A DNA stretch of 42,638 nt from assembly GCF_902825145.1 (NCBI RefSeq), contig NZ_CADEAD010000005.1, positions 45,588 through 88,225 of the forward strand, in the 5' to 3' direction. The notes beneath the pieces were generated by a model. It ran no database searches. It was not told where the DNA came from and worked only from the letters and a program-made list of their open reading frames with translations. Positions 7,708 through 17,360 of this stretch are shown here, one piece after another. Positions within the stretch are counted from its first letter, which is position 1; each line of letters begins with the position of its first letter. Both the position numbers and the translations under genes were made by a program. The DNA is from Bartonella phoceensis. Lineage in GTDB: Bacteria; Pseudomonadota; Alphaproteobacteria; Rhizobiales; Rhizobiaceae.

Positions 7708-10508
7708 TGCCTTCTTTCTCTTTTAAAGCGTTCTAAAAGTGCTGGAACATAAATTTGGTCTGCTTTATAGTTTCCTGTAAGCACATAGATAACTATATTT
7801 AATCCTGCACGAAATGCCCATAGGCGTTGCATCGGATCATTGGGAACAAGTGGATATTTCCACATACCTTTTTCATCTAATGCCCAAGCACCAGCGAAAT
7901 TATTTCCAGTGATGAGGAGAGAACTTACATTATCACCGACGCTGAGAGAATTTTTGTTTTTTTTATTGGTTGATGATGATTCAACCCACAACGGTGAACC
8001 ACGGTAGAGACCAGGGAAATCTGGCATAATATAAAAAGAACGGGCAAGCACATGATCCGGTGATGCTGGTTCAATGGCTGGAATGTTTAGTCCCTTTAAG
8101 ATGTTTCGTAATCTTTTTGTGGCTGGGGTGGTAGCTCCTTCCGGATTAAGGCTGGTATTTATCTGATCACGCGTGTCAAATAAAATTGTGCCACCATGTT
8201 TCATAAAATTATTTATTTTTTCAAGGCTCTTTTGTGTTGGTAGAGGACTGTTAGCATCAATGGGCCAATAAATGAGAGGATAAAAAGCAAGTTCGTCTTT
8301 ATCGAGATCAAGTGCTATCACGGAGCTTGGTGCGAGCATTGTACGTTCTGCAATAAATTGGCTTAAGGCTTCTAGACCACTCTTACTCGTAGAATCAATT
8401 TCATCATTATGTGTTACAACATAGGCAAGATGTGTAGCACCAGCTGCTTGTACTATACTTTCATTAGGGGTTTCTGTGTTTTGTGCGTGGGCTGTTGGAT
8501 CATATGGAAAAAAGGTAATAAGACTTATTGTAAAGGGGAGAAGAAGGAGCATGTTACGTCCTCGATTGAGGAAAAAAACACCTCCCATCCATAAAACTAA
8601 AAAGCTATCAAAGGCGAATAATAATACGGCTACTCCTAAAAGTGGTCCCATAAGATGTTTTTCTTTTATGTCATAAGATAAGGGACTCTTTCTTAAGGAA
8701 GAGGACGATGATTGTTTAATAAAGTGTGATGAATGATTTAAAAGATTGAGTGCATAAAAATTATTTTTTACGCCATAGAGTCCAGGGGGAGTACGATAAG
8801 AGGGATAGGGTGGATTTTGAGTATCAAGAACCAGTGGAATAACAGAAGAAGGAGGTGTTTGTAATTGCCCGTCGGTGGTTATTGTTCGCCAAGGATTTTG
8901 TACCGTTGTTTCTTTTTTTATGTGTGTTGGAGTTGTATTTTTATAAGCACTCAATGTGATCAGTTTTTGCAACATTTGTGCAAAAAAGCCAGAAAGAGGA
9001 AGATTGGACCATGTGGGGTCAGGAGCAATGTGAATGAGAATAAGTGTTCCTTTGCCACGACTAGACGCCGTAATAAGGGGCGTTCCATCAGAAAGGCTAA
9101 GCCATGTTTTTTCAAAAAGATCTGGGTTTGGTTCTGCTAGGATTTGGCGTGAGACCGTGACATCTTCTGGAAAAGGAATATCAAAGAATAAGCTGTTTTT
9201 TGTAAATGGCGCAAGTTTTTGCGGTTTCGTCCAAGACATAATACTTCCGAGCGAACGTTTGCCAGGACGCAGAGGCACTGGAAGTAGGCTATCATACTGT
9301 TCTGCAGTACTCAGATTTTCTCCTGCAAAGCGGATCAGGGTTCCGCCTTTATTGACGAAGTCAGACAGCTTTTTTTCTGCTTCTTCTGATATATTCACAA
9401 TATCACCCATAATAAAAACAGAAGGATTTTGTTTGAGTAAGCGCTCAATATCTGTTGAAAGCTCTCTTCCATCAGCTGTTACAAGCTGTGTATGGTTTTG
9501 TAATGCTTTGATAATGTAGTAAAATGGAGAGAGCAAAGGTTGAACCATTTCATTGGTATTTTGGGAAAGAAGGGCAACACGGTTTACTCTCTTATAGCTG
9601 TCCACTAAGAAGGTAGCTGCAGCATGGGCTTGGTTGTTTATTTTTATCCAGGCGATGTCATTGCGCAGTTCAAGTGGTACATTAAAAGGAACAAGCGTTG
9701 TTGTTTTTCCCTCAGGGAAGTTTGTCGTAAATTGGCCGAGCAGTTGATTGTTTGAATCATAAAGGCTCAACGTAGCTGGAGTCTTCCCATGGGTTGTTGA
9801 ACGGATAACACGTGCTACCATGTTTCCATTGTCATTTTCTATGGCCGTTATACCAATTAAATCGGAAATATCAGCTAAGTACCATAAGAATGTTTGGGGT
9901 TTTAACTGTTCAATAAGCGTGAAAGTTTGATCCTCTTCACTTGTTTGTAATCCATCACTTAAGTAAGCAATATCGAGAGGTTTCCCTTTGCTTATTTCAA
10001 TTAGTTTTTTGAGTGCATGCACACGATTAACAGGCCAAGGGCGAGGTTGTAAATGTATTAAATGTTGCTTTATGGTATTCGCAGGGAGTGGTCCTATATT
10101 GGAGGCATCATTTTCGGCTGTCGCAAGAAAATAAACTTCTTTTTGGTGCTTTTCTGCTTGTACCAGGAGGCTTTCGGCAATAGAGATGCGCTTTTTCCAT
10201 TCTCTCACAGATGCCCATCCATTGTCGATAATGAGTGCAAGGGGTTGTGATCCCGACAGTGTGATGGATTTTTGATTCCAGATGGGACGCGCCAAAGCGA
10301 TAATAATGAGCGCCGCCATGGTTAATCGTAATAACAGCAACCACCAAGGCGTATGGTTTGCTGTTTCCTGCTGATTGGTTGGTTTTGGGAGAAAGCGTAA
10401 AGGGGGAAAGAGTTCTTTACGCGGAGACGGAGGCGTTATCCGCAACAACCACCAAATGATTGGCAAGCACAAAAGCCCTAATAATAGCAGGGGAGAAGCA
10501 AAACTCAA
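7704..10508 (-). CDS. BatA-like N-terminal / DUF4159 membrane protein
   Basis: A 934-residue protein. It starts with the BatA-type N-terminal domain (SPLLLLGLLCLPIIWWLLR, then the WWLLLLRLTMAALIIIALARP helix near residues 55-80) followed by a vWA-like segment (LALIIDNGWAS). The middle is a long periplasmic region. Two hydrophobic segments near 640-690 precede the C-terminal DUF4159 domain (about 705-930: THLAYVVTHNDEIDSTSKSGL and later GTILFDTRDQ). This BatA-DUF4159 fusion is typical of alphaproteobacteria and travels with MoxR and DUF58. It overlaps both neighbours by 4 bases. The molecular function is unknown; the family is usually linked to envelope integrity or MoxR-assisted maturation. 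Confidence 0.88.
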   Translation of the reverse strand: MSFASPLLLLGLLCLPIIWWLLRITPPSPRKELFPPLRFLPKPTNQQETANHTPWWLLLLRLTMAALIIIALARPIWNQKSITLSGSQPLALIIDNGWASVREWKKRISIAESLLVQAEKHQKEVYFLATAENDASNIGPLPANTIKQHLIHLQPRPWPVNRVHALKKLIEISKGKPLDIAYLSDGLQTSEEDQTFTLIEQLKPQTFLWYLADISDLIGITAIENDNGNMVARVIRSTTHGKTPATLSLYDSNNQLLGQFTTNFPEGKTTTLVPFNVPLELRNDIAWIKINNQAHAAATFLVDSYKRVNRVALLSQNTNEMVQPLLSPFYYIIKALQNHTQLVTADGRELSTDIERLLKQNPSVFIMGDIVNISEEAEKKLSDFVNKGGTLIRFAGENLSTAEQYDSLLPVPLRPGKRSLGSIMSWTKPQKLAPFTKNSLFFDIPFPEDVTVSRQILAEPNPDLFEKTWLSLSDGTPLITASSRGKGTLILIHIAPDPTWSNLPLSGFFAQMLQKLITLSAYKNTTPTHIKKETTVQNPWRTITTDGQLQTPPSSVIPLVLDTQNPPYPSYRTPPGLYGVKNNFYALNLLNHSSHFIKQSSSSSLRKSPLSYDIKEKHLMGPLLGVAVLLFAFDSFLVLWMGGVFFLNRGRNMLLLLPFTISLITFFPYDPTAHAQNTETPNESIVQAAGATHLAYVVTHNDEIDSTSKSGLEALSQFIAERTMLAPSSVIALDLDKDELAFYPLIYWPIDANSPLPTQKSLEKINNFMKHGGTILFDTRDQINTSLNPEGATTPATKRLRNILKGLNIPAIEPASPDHVLARSFYIMPDFPGLYRGSPLWVESSSTNKKNKNSLSVGDNVSSLLITGNNFAGAWALDEKGMWKYPLVPNDPMQRLWAFRAGLNIVIYVLTGNYKADQIYVPALLERFKRERRQ

Positions 10509-11428
10509 AGCGACCTCCTGACATGAGATAAAGAGCCTCCCATTTTATTTGCAAGATGCAAAATGGTTTCTGTGAAGGGTTGGTTTGTCGTGCTCACGTG
10601 ATAAGTCCATCCTTGGCATGAGCAAAAATCTGTTAATTCTTGTCGTCGTGCTTGATACAGCTTGCAATAGTGTTCGCGAAGATTTTCTGCTTTTCCGAAG
10701 ATGTGCTTTTCTTTTGTTTCGGGATCAAAGAATTCCGTATGACCTCTGTAGGGAAAGTTTTCTTCTGCGGGGTCAGAAATTTCGATTAAATGAGTAGTGA
10801 CTTGTTTTGTAGATAAAATAGTTAAATCTTGAATGATTTTTTCAGGATAATCGAGAAAGTCACTTATTATGATGGCTTGTGAAAAACGTGTAATCGTTGC
10901 AAAATTTGGAAAGGGATTTTCACTTTGATAATTTTCTAAAGCAAGAGCAATGCGTTCTATTGCATTGGATGCTACGGTGGGAGACATTAAGGTGGGGATA
11001 GCAATATGTTCTCCATTGCGCGCAAGAAGTGATGCCAATGCAAGGGTAAGAATAATGGAATAATCACCTTTCGAGATTTTGGAAAAGCGCGAACAGTAAT
11101 GCATAGATGCACTTTGATCAGGCCAAAGCCAAACTGTTTGTGTCATTTGCCATTCATGTTCGCGCAGATAAGTATGTTCATCACGTGCTGAACGACGCCA
11201 GTCAATGCGTGTAACGGATTCCCCCTCAATATAAGGGCGAAATTGCCAAAAATTTTCTCCCTGACCCCGTTTGTGTTGCCTATGCTCTCCCGTTATCAAT
11301 GTATTTGCAATTTGGCGCGCCTGTAGAAGAAAATACGGTATCTTTGTAGTCTCTTCATGCAGTTTGTTAGCAAGTGACATTGGATTTTTTTTGGAAACTT
11401 TTTTACCAATGGCCATTTCAGAGAGCAT
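10505..11428 (-). CDS. DUF58 domain protein
   Basis: A 307-residue soluble protein with the DUF58 signature RIDWRRSARDEHTYLREHEW near residues 80-99, followed by a vWA-like fold (TVWLWPDQSASMHYCS, AIIISDFLDYP). DUF58 proteins are regularly encoded next to MoxR AAA+ ATPases and are thought to act as their adaptors or substrates. The start overlaps the moxR stop by 11 bases and the stop overlaps the downstream gene by 4, so all four genes are probably one mRNA. An internal ATG at 11416 is an alternative start. Family assignment is firm; function is by association. Confidence 0.92.
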   Translation of the reverse strand: MLSEMAIGKKVSKKNPMSLANKLHEETTKIPYFLLQARQIANTLITGEHRQHKRGQGENFWQFRPYIEGESVTRIDWRRSARDEHTYLREHEWQMTQTVWLWPDQSASMHYCSRFSKISKGDYSIILTLALASLLARNGEHIAIPTLMSPTVASNAIERIALALENYQSENPFPNFATITRFSQAIIISDFLDYPEKIIQDLTILSTKQVTTHLIEISDPAEENFPYRGHTEFFDPETKEKHIFGKAENLREHYCKLYQARRQELTDFCSCQGWTYHVSTTNQPFTETILHLANKMGGSLSHVRRSL

Positions 11429-12449
11429 CTTTCATAAGATTGTTGATAATATCTTTTACGGTTATATTTTCAGCACGTGCGGAGAAATTGAGCGCCATAC
11501 GGTGTTGTAATACGGGGTACGCTAATGCTTCAACATCATCAAGTGAGGGCGCTAAACGACCATAATAAAGTGCACGGGCACGGACACAAAGTGAAAGTGC
11601 TTGCGAAGCCCGTGGGCCGGGACCCCAAGTAACATAAGTGTTCGCAAGGATATTGTCTTTATGAGGGCGAGCCAAACGGACGATTTTTAAAATGGCTTCT
11701 ATAACATTTTCCGAGATTGGCATTTTACGAACAATCTTTTGAATTTTTTGCAACTTGTTGGTCGACAAAACTGGTTTTGCATTTTGTTTTTTCTCCTTTG
11801 TTGTCTCTAAAATGATACGCCGTTCTGTAGTGAGATCAGGATAGTCGATATCAATTTGCATCAAAAAGCGATCTAGTTGTGCTTCAGGGAGTGGATAGGT
11901 TCCTTCTTGCTCGAGAGGATTTTGGGTTGCAAGTACATGAAAAGGTTGTGGTAAATCATAGCGGTTGCCAGCAACGGTGACATGATATTCTTGCATGGCT
12001 TGTAAAAGAGCTGATTGCGTGCGAGGAGAAGCACGATTAATTTCATCGGCCATGAGAAGTTGCGTGAAAATGGGGCCTTGAACGTAACGGAAAGAACGTT
12101 TACCATTTTCGTCGGAGTCCATAATTTCAGAACCGATAATATCTGATGGCATTAAGTCAGGGGTAAATTGGATGCGTTTTTCATCAAGCCCTAGTACTGT
12201 TCCTAAGGTTTCAACAAGACGCGTTTTGGCAAGTCCTGGAGCACCGACAAGAAGAGCGTGCCCACCAGAAAAAATAGTTATTAAAACATATTCAATCACA
12301 TGATTTTGTCCAAAAATAACTTTGTCAATTTCTTGTTGTAGAATATCCAATTCTTTGTGCGCTGTATCAATATCATCAATGATTATTTGGGCTTCATGAT
12401 GGGTATTGGTCTTTTGAATAGAATTGGATGATGTATCACGTTGACTCAT
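11418..12449 (-). CDS. MoxR-family AAA+ ATPase
   Basis: A 343-residue chaperone-like ATPase heading the four-gene operon. Walker A is in LLVGAPGLAKTRLVE (about residues 66-80), Walker B in LLMADEINRASPRTQSALLQAMQE (about 133-156), sensor-1 in HVLATQNPLEQEGTYPLPEAQLDRF. The first 30 residues are an unconserved polar extension. MoxR proteins use ATP to remodel partner proteins, often vWA-domain proteins, consistent with the DUF58 and BatA-type genes downstream. The start is well supported by AAGGAAG seven bases upstream. The operon promoter should lie in the 240 bases towards cca, which is transcribed divergently. Confidence 0.95.
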   Translation of the reverse strand: MSQRDTSSNSIQKTNTHHEAQIIIDDIDTAHKELDILQQEIDKVIFGQNHVIEYVLITIFSGGHALLVGAPGLAKTRLVETLGTVLGLDEKRIQFTPDLMPSDIIGSEIMDSDENGKRSFRYVQGPIFTQLLMADEINRASPRTQSALLQAMQEYHVTVAGNRYDLPQPFHVLATQNPLEQEGTYPLPEAQLDRFLMQIDIDYPDLTTERRIILETTKEKKQNAKPVLSTNKLQKIQKIVRKMPISENVIEAILKIVRLARPHKDNILANTYVTWGPGPRASQALSLCVRARALYYGRLAPSLDDVEALAYPVLQHRMALNFSARAENITVKDIINNLMKDAL

Positions 12450-12691
12450 ATGTCTTCCTTAAGACGTTTGTAGTAAAATCGATAATTTCTCTGCATGATA
12501 ATGAATATTTTATGATTTGTAGCAGAAAATGAGAAGAAAAGAAGTGTAATAGTTATTTTTTTAATATTCACATACAAGCAGAATAATCTATTTGGTACAA
12601 AAAGATGTGTTGTGTGAGGGGCGTGTGAGAAATATTGTTCTCGTGAGGATATCTTTTAAAAGTAAAAAAGGGATTTTTGAAAGGGTAAAGG

Positions 12692-13945
12692 GTGAACATA
12701 AGACAAAATTTTAAACAGGTTGAGTGGTTGCAACATAGGGATATCCAAACACTTCTTCACGTTTTGTCTTTGGATGGTGAAGAGGCTCGTATTGTAGGGG
12801 GCGCCGTGCGAAATCAGCTGTTAGGGCAGCCTATTCGTGACATTGATATTGCTACAACATGTTTGCCGCAACAGACTATAGCGCGTGCAGAAAAAGCAGG
12901 ATTTAAAACTATTCCTACAGGTGTTGCGTTTGGTACAGTCACGGTGGTTTCTCAGTCATGTGCGTATGAGGTGACAACTCTTCGCTCTGATGTTGAAACA
13001 GATGGTCGTCATGCAAAAGTGGTATTCGGTCGTGATTGGCAAAAAGATGCTGAACGACGGGATTTCACCATTAATGCGCTTTATTGTGATGCTACCGGAT
13101 GCCTTTATGATGATGTGGGAGGCTTGAGTGATATTGCCAGCCGTACAGTGCGTTTTATCGGTATTGCAGAAAATCGTATTCGCGAAGATTATTTACGTAT
13201 TTTACGGTTTTTTCGCTTTTTTGCTTGGTATGGTATGGGGCGGCCTGATGTGGAAGGATTGAAAGCATGTGTTTGTTTAAAAGATGGTCTGCACAAGCTT
13301 TCATTTGAACGCATTTGGGGAGAAATGAAAAAACTTCTCGCTGCTTTAGATCCAACGCGTGCTCTTTTATGGATGCGCCAAAGTGGCGTTTTGACATGCA
13401 TTTTCCCGGAAACGGAAAAATGGGGCATTGATGCAATCCACGCATTGATAAAAACAGAAAAGGCTCTTTCTTGGGAAGCCGATCCGTTGTTGCGGTTAGA
13501 AAGTCTTCTTCCTCCTGATCCTATACGTCTTCATGAAATGGCGCAGCGCTTGCGTTTATCTCATAAGGAAAAAACGCGATTAAAAGAATGGGCAAAATTG
13601 GAGATAGTGAATCAAAACTGTTCAGATCGTTTTGTGCAAAAACTAATTTATTTTCATGGACGACAGCCAGTTTTAGATCAATTATCTTTGTCTGTGGCTG
13701 CATCACATGTCAATGCCTTTGAGGGAAGTGAGGCTTTGAAAAAGGCAGAAAATTATACCAGACTTTATCAGTTGGCCCAAACGTGGCAGATTCCAACTTT
13801 TCCCATCAATGGCAAAGATTTAATCAAGAAAGGTTTTTCTAAAGGGGTGCATGTAGGAAAAAAACTCAAAGAGCTAGAGATGCTATGGATTGAAAGTGGA
13901 TTTCTCATGGATCGTAATGCACTATTAGAAAAAATTCATTCATAA
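12692..13945 (+). CDS. cca: CCA tRNA nucleotidyltransferase / poly(A) polymerase family protein
   Basis: Adds or repairs the 3'-terminal CCA of tRNAs. The 417-residue product has the class II nucleotidyltransferase signature: IVGGAVRNQLLG (residues 35-46), the catalytic DIDIATT (52-58), then RRDFTINALYCDATG and RIREDYLRILRFFRF (neck domain). The C-terminal 200 residues are helical and divergent, as in alphaproteobacterial members. Translation starts at a GTG (12692), supported by AAAGGGTAAAGG directly upstream; no good ATG is available. It is divergent from moxR. Poly(A) polymerases share this core, but a single such gene in this class is normally the CCA enzyme. Confidence 0.92.
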   Translation: MNIRQNFKQVEWLQHRDIQTLLHVLSLDGEEARIVGGAVRNQLLGQPIRDIDIATTCLPQQTIARAEKAGFKTIPTGVAFGTVTVVSQSCAYEVTTLRSDVETDGRHAKVVFGRDWQKDAERRDFTINALYCDATGCLYDDVGGLSDIASRTVRFIGIAENRIREDYLRILRFFRFFAWYGMGRPDVEGLKACVCLKDGLHKLSFERIWGEMKKLLAALDPTRALLWMRQSGVLTCIFPETEKWGIDAIHALIKTEKALSWEADPLLRLESLLPPDPIRLHEMAQRLRLSHKEKTRLKEWAKLEIVNQNCSDRFVQKLIYFHGRQPVLDQLSLSVAASHVNAFEGSEALKKAENYTRLYQLAQTWQIPTFPINGKDLIKKGFSKGVHVGKKLKELEMLWIESGFLMDRNALLEKIHS

Positions 13946-14246
13946 TGTAGATTTTTACAAAGAGGTTTTTGTTATTTTTTAAGTAGGTTTTTAGAGTTTT
14001 TTGGTTATTGATAGCGGAAATGGAGCTATGAAGTTTTCTTCGCTTCCCACTCTTATTTGGAGGCTATGTTGTTTTCCCTGATGATCGATAAAGGCGCTGT
14101 GTAGCTTATTTCAGAAGTCTTATTGAGATGTTTAAGTTTCCAGAAAGACGTGATGGTTTGACTCTTTTGAAAATCGTTAACCCTGTGTAGAGTAACAGCA
14201 TTTTTACCAATATATTTAATTCATTAATGAAATTTCTGTATTTTCT
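13946..14246. other. Intergenic region between convergent cca and trmL
   Basis: 301 AT-rich bases without a recognisable gene, repeat or T-tract-linked hairpin. Confidence 0.5.
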
Positions 14247-14723
14247 TTATAAAGTTTCTTTTTTTTCATGATAACCAATTTGGCGAAGTGCTTCTCCTGT
14301 TGTTATGGCTACACTCGTGGCAAGATTTAAAGAGCGTGCATATGGTTTTATGGGAATTTTCAATATGGTATCAACGGCTTCGTGAACATAATCGGGAACT
14401 CCTGCTGATTCACGACCAAAAAGTAGCACATCGTTTTTTTGATAGCATATCTGCGTATAGCATGTTTTGGCTTTCGTACTCAAAAGTAAAAGACGACGAT
14501 TCAAGTGTCTCATAGTGCTTATAAAGTGTTGCCAGTCGATGTGTCGCTCCAGCGAGGCATACTCGAGATAATCCAACCCTGCTCGCTTAAGATTGCGATC
14601 AGATAGGTTAAAGCCGGCTGGTTCGATAATGTGCACATGCAAGCCAAAACAGGCGCTAAGACGTAAAATTGTTCCCGTATTACCAGCGATATCAGGTTGA
14701 AAAAGCGCAATATGAAGTGTCAT
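14247..14723 (-). CDS. trmL: tRNA (cytidine/uridine-34 2'-O)-methyltransferase TrmL
   Basis: A small (158-residue) SPOUT methyltransferase that 2'-O-methylates the wobble nucleotide of Leu tRNAs using S-adenosylmethionine. The signature HIALFQPDIAGNTGTILRLSAC (residues 4 onward), LFGRESAGVPDYV near 97 and the knot motif SLNLATSVAITTGEALRQIG near 131 match the family over its full length; the protein lacks the N-terminal RNA-binding domain of larger SpoU proteins, as TrmL does. No clear Shine-Dalgarno precedes the ATG. It is convergent with cca and followed upstream by the long gap before petA. Confidence 0.95.
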   Translation of the reverse strand: MTLHIALFQPDIAGNTGTILRLSACFGLHVHIIEPAGFNLSDRNLKRAGLDYLEYASLERHIDWQHFISTMRHLNRRLLLLSTKAKTCYTQICYQKNDVLLFGRESAGVPDYVHEAVDTILKIPIKPYARSLNLATSVAITTGEALRQIGYHEKKETL

Positions 14724-15548
14724 ATCTTATATAGTATGATTTTTCTTTGGTGTTTGTAAAGAAACTCTATAGCTTATTTGAAAAATCTTATTAAGAAATA
14801 TGTGAGTTTTTGTGTTTGACTGTTATGCACTCTAGATTGAAGAAAACAAGTGAAGTCTGTAAACTATAAACTTGTCTAAAATAAGTAAAGTGTAATCGAT
14901 GAAAGATGATGATGATCAATTCGTCTTCATATGGATGTCGGTGCTTGCAAAAATATATTTTCTATAGAGGACGTTGTGTATTGCTTTGCTCACGAAATTC
15001 TCTGGCATATATTAGATGCTTAGTAGCGTAAAAATTGATTGTCGATAAAAGTGATGAGCGAGATTATACCGATTATGAAATGGCCCTTTTATTTCTTTTT
15101 TACCATTGTCAACCACTGCACAAATAGCCATAGTTTCAAGGAAGAGTTAAAGCAAATTGAATATGGAATTTTGACATTAGTAGCATAATGTCTGTGCAAG
15201 TTGTTTCCTATGTACAAAATATTCGGCAATTAAGTAGACTGGTAAACATTGAAATATTGTTTGCATCAAAAAAATTTTTGTTTCTACAATAAGTGACACA
15301 ATAATAGTAGAGAATATATCTGACAATATTATCTTATAAGGCTTAAGAATATTGAAGAGAGAAAACATAAGAAATAGGAGAGAGCAGGCATTATTTTCTA
15401 GAAAGAGGATCATAAGATTTTCTTGGGGAGAAGATAAATCATATAAGTATTTAGGTGTTTTTGTGGTTTGGAGAACTTAATGATCAGGAATTGTGCTATG
15501 GGGGAGGATATAGTAAAAATTTTTTAGGAAATAGGCTCTTTAGGGAAG
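14724..15548. other. Long intergenic region upstream of petABC
   Basis: 825 bases without a gene I can support. A 78-codon minus-strand reading frame at 15177-15413 codes for two hydrophobic stretches but has weak initiation signals and an AT-driven composition, so I do not call it. The petABC promoter must lie in the right part. No RNA gene or terminator is visible. The size suggests a decayed gene, but I could not recognise a family. Confidence 0.4.
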
Positions 15549-16100
15549 ATGATGAGTGAGCAAACGAGGCGGGATTTTCTGTTTTTGGTAACGGGTGTTA
15601 CAGGGGCGGTTGGGATTGGTGCAGTCATGTGGCCTTTTATCCGTCAGCTGCGCCCGGATGAGTCTGTTTTGGCATCTTCTGTTGTTGAGGTGGATCTTTC
15701 TGGGATTGAAGAAGGCATGTCGGTGACAGTTAAGTGGCGTGGACAGCCTGTTGTTATTCGTAATCGCACTGCAAAAGAAATTGCTGAAGCGCGCGCTACT
15801 AAGTTGGATATTTTGAGAGATCGGCAAGCACGCAACCCTAATTTTGAAGGTGAAGAAGATGCCACAGATTTTGCTCGTTCAGCAGGTAAGGGGCGTGAGA
15901 ATTGGCTTATTCTCATTAATCTTTGTACGCATCTAGGCTGTGTGACACTTGGACAGTCTGGTAAATTTGGAGGGTGGTTGTGTCCATGCCATGGGTCTGT
16001 TTATGATACTGCAGGAAGAGTTCGTTCAGGACCCGCTAACTATAATTTAGCCATTCCCCCTTATCGATTTCTGTCTGATACTTTACTGAGGATAGGATAA
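15549..16100 (+). CDS. petA: Ubiquinol-cytochrome c reductase, Rieske iron-sulfur subunit
   Basis: The [2Fe-2S] subunit of the cytochrome bc1 complex, moving electrons from ubiquinol to cytochrome c1 at the periplasmic face of the inner membrane. The 183-residue product starts with a twin-arginine (Tat) signal-anchor (TRRDFLFLVTG) and one membrane helix. The cluster ligands are in CTHLGC (126-131) and CPCHGS (145-150), and YNLAIPPYRF closes the cluster-binding fold. ATGs at 15549 and 15552 are both preceded by AGGGAAG. The stop codon directly abuts petB, so the three pet genes form an operon. Confidence 0.97.
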   Translation: MMSEQTRRDFLFLVTGVTGAVGIGAVMWPFIRQLRPDESVLASSVVEVDLSGIEEGMSVTVKWRGQPVVIRNRTAKEIAEARATKLDILRDRQARNPNFEGEEDATDFARSAGKGRENWLILINLCTHLGCVTLGQSGKFGGWLCPCHGSVYDTAGRVRSGPANYNLAIPPYRFLSDTLLRIG

Positions 16101-17360
16101 ATGATGATGAAACTTCCTCCCTATCTTCCCAAAAGTGCTCTTGCTCGTTGGTTTGATAAGCGTTTGCCTTTTCCCCGTCTTTTTTACAATGCATTTGTTA
16201 TTTTTCCTGTTCCGCGTAATCTGAATTATTTTTATACATTTGGCGGTATTTTGACCGTTATGCTTTTATCACAGCTTTTGACCGGTATTGTATTGTCACT
16301 GCATTATGTACCAGATGTTCATTTGGCTTTTGAAACTGGTGAGCGCTTTAGGCGTGAGGGACAGTTTGGTTGGCTTTTTCGTCCATGGCATTGTGTGGGG
16401 TCTTCGTTCTTTTTTATTGCTGTTTATATCCATTTAGCGCGCGGACTTTATTATGGTTCTTATAAGAATATGCGTGAAATGGTTTGGATTACAGGCATTT
16501 TCATTTATATACTCATGATGGTGATAGCATTTTTTGGTTATGTGCTTGTGTGGGGGATGATGTCTTTTTCTGCGGCTTCAGTAGTTGCTGGACTTTTTAA
16601 AGCTATTCCTTTGATAGGAATGTGGTTGCATGAGACACTTCTTGGTAATTATAGTGTAGGACAGGCGGCGTTAAACCGTTTTTATGTTTTCCATTATCTT
16701 TTGTCATTTGTTTTACTTTTTTTGGTGGTGCTTCATATTTTTGCACTCCACCAAGTGGGACAAGGTAATCCAACGGGTCTTGCAATACAATCAGATCAGG
16801 AAACTGTTCCTTTTGCTCCCTATGCACTCATCAAAGATATTTTTGCCATTACTGTTTTTTTAGTCTTTTTTGCTTGGTTTTTGTTTTATATGCCTGATTA
16901 TATGGGACAGATTGAAAATTATAGCGTTGCTGATCCTTTTAAGGCACCCCTTCGTGTGGTACCAGAGTGGTATTTTTTACCTTTTTATGCAATGCTGCGT
17001 GCTATAACTTTTAATATTGGTGCCCTTTCGTCAACTTTTTTAGGGGTTATTGTATTAGCTGGTTCGATTTTCGTTTTGATTTTTGTTCCATGGTTAGACC
17101 GCTCTAAAATATGCTCTGCAAGATATCGACCTGTTTATAAAATTTTCTTTTGGGCGTTAATCGTCGATGTTGTTTTTCTTGGCTATCTGGGGTCTAGAGA
17201 AATCAGTGGCAATACTCTTTTATGGACGCAATTGGCTACGGCTTACTATTTTATATTCTTTCTGATTGTTTTACCGATCCTCCCTATTTTTGAAAAGAGC
17301 CGTTCTCTTCCTTCTTCAATTACTGAAGATATGAAACAGAAAAAAAATAAATTATGGTGA
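16101..17360 (+). CDS. petB: Ubiquinol-cytochrome c reductase, cytochrome b subunit
   Basis: The 419-residue membrane core of complex III, carrying both b-type hemes and the quinol-oxidising and quinone-reducing sites. About eight membrane helices are visible. Heme-ligand histidines fall in SLHYVPDVHLAFE/RPWHCVGSSFFF and FHYLLSFVLLFLVVLHIF, and the Qo-site PEWY motif is present as VPEWYFLPFYAMLRAI. It begins at three consecutive ATGs after AGGATAGGATAA. The last codons overlap the petC start (ATGGTGA), so translation is coupled. Confidence 0.97.
   Translation: MMMKLPPYLPKSALARWFDKRLPFPRLFYNAFVIFPVPRNLNYFYTFGGILTVMLLSQLLTGIVLSLHYVPDVHLAFETGERFRREGQFGWLFRPWHCVGSSFFFIAVYIHLARGLYYGSYKNMREMVWITGIFIYILMMVIAFFGYVLVWGMMSFSAASVVAGLFKAIPLIGMWLHETLLGNYSVGQAALNRFYVFHYLLSFVLLFLVVLHIFALHQVGQGNPTGLAIQSDQETVPFAPYALIKDIFAITVFLVFFAWFLFYMPDYMGQIENYSVADPFKAPLRVVPEWYFLPFYAMLRAITFNIGALSSTFLGVIVLAGSIFVLIFVPWLDRSKICSARYRPVYKIFFWALIVDVVFLGYLGSREISGNTLLWTQLATAYYFIFFLIVLPILPIFEKSRSLPSSITEDMKQKKNKLW

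Noticed and set aside
8409..9519. Several plus-strand frames of 60-160 codons inside the BatA/DUF4159 gene
   Set aside because: They are antisense shadows of a well-supported coding region and have no motifs of their own.
15177..15413. 78-codon minus-strand frame encoding two hydrophobic stretches
   Set aside because: Composition is what AT-rich DNA yields by chance, initiation signals are weak, and no family is recognisable.
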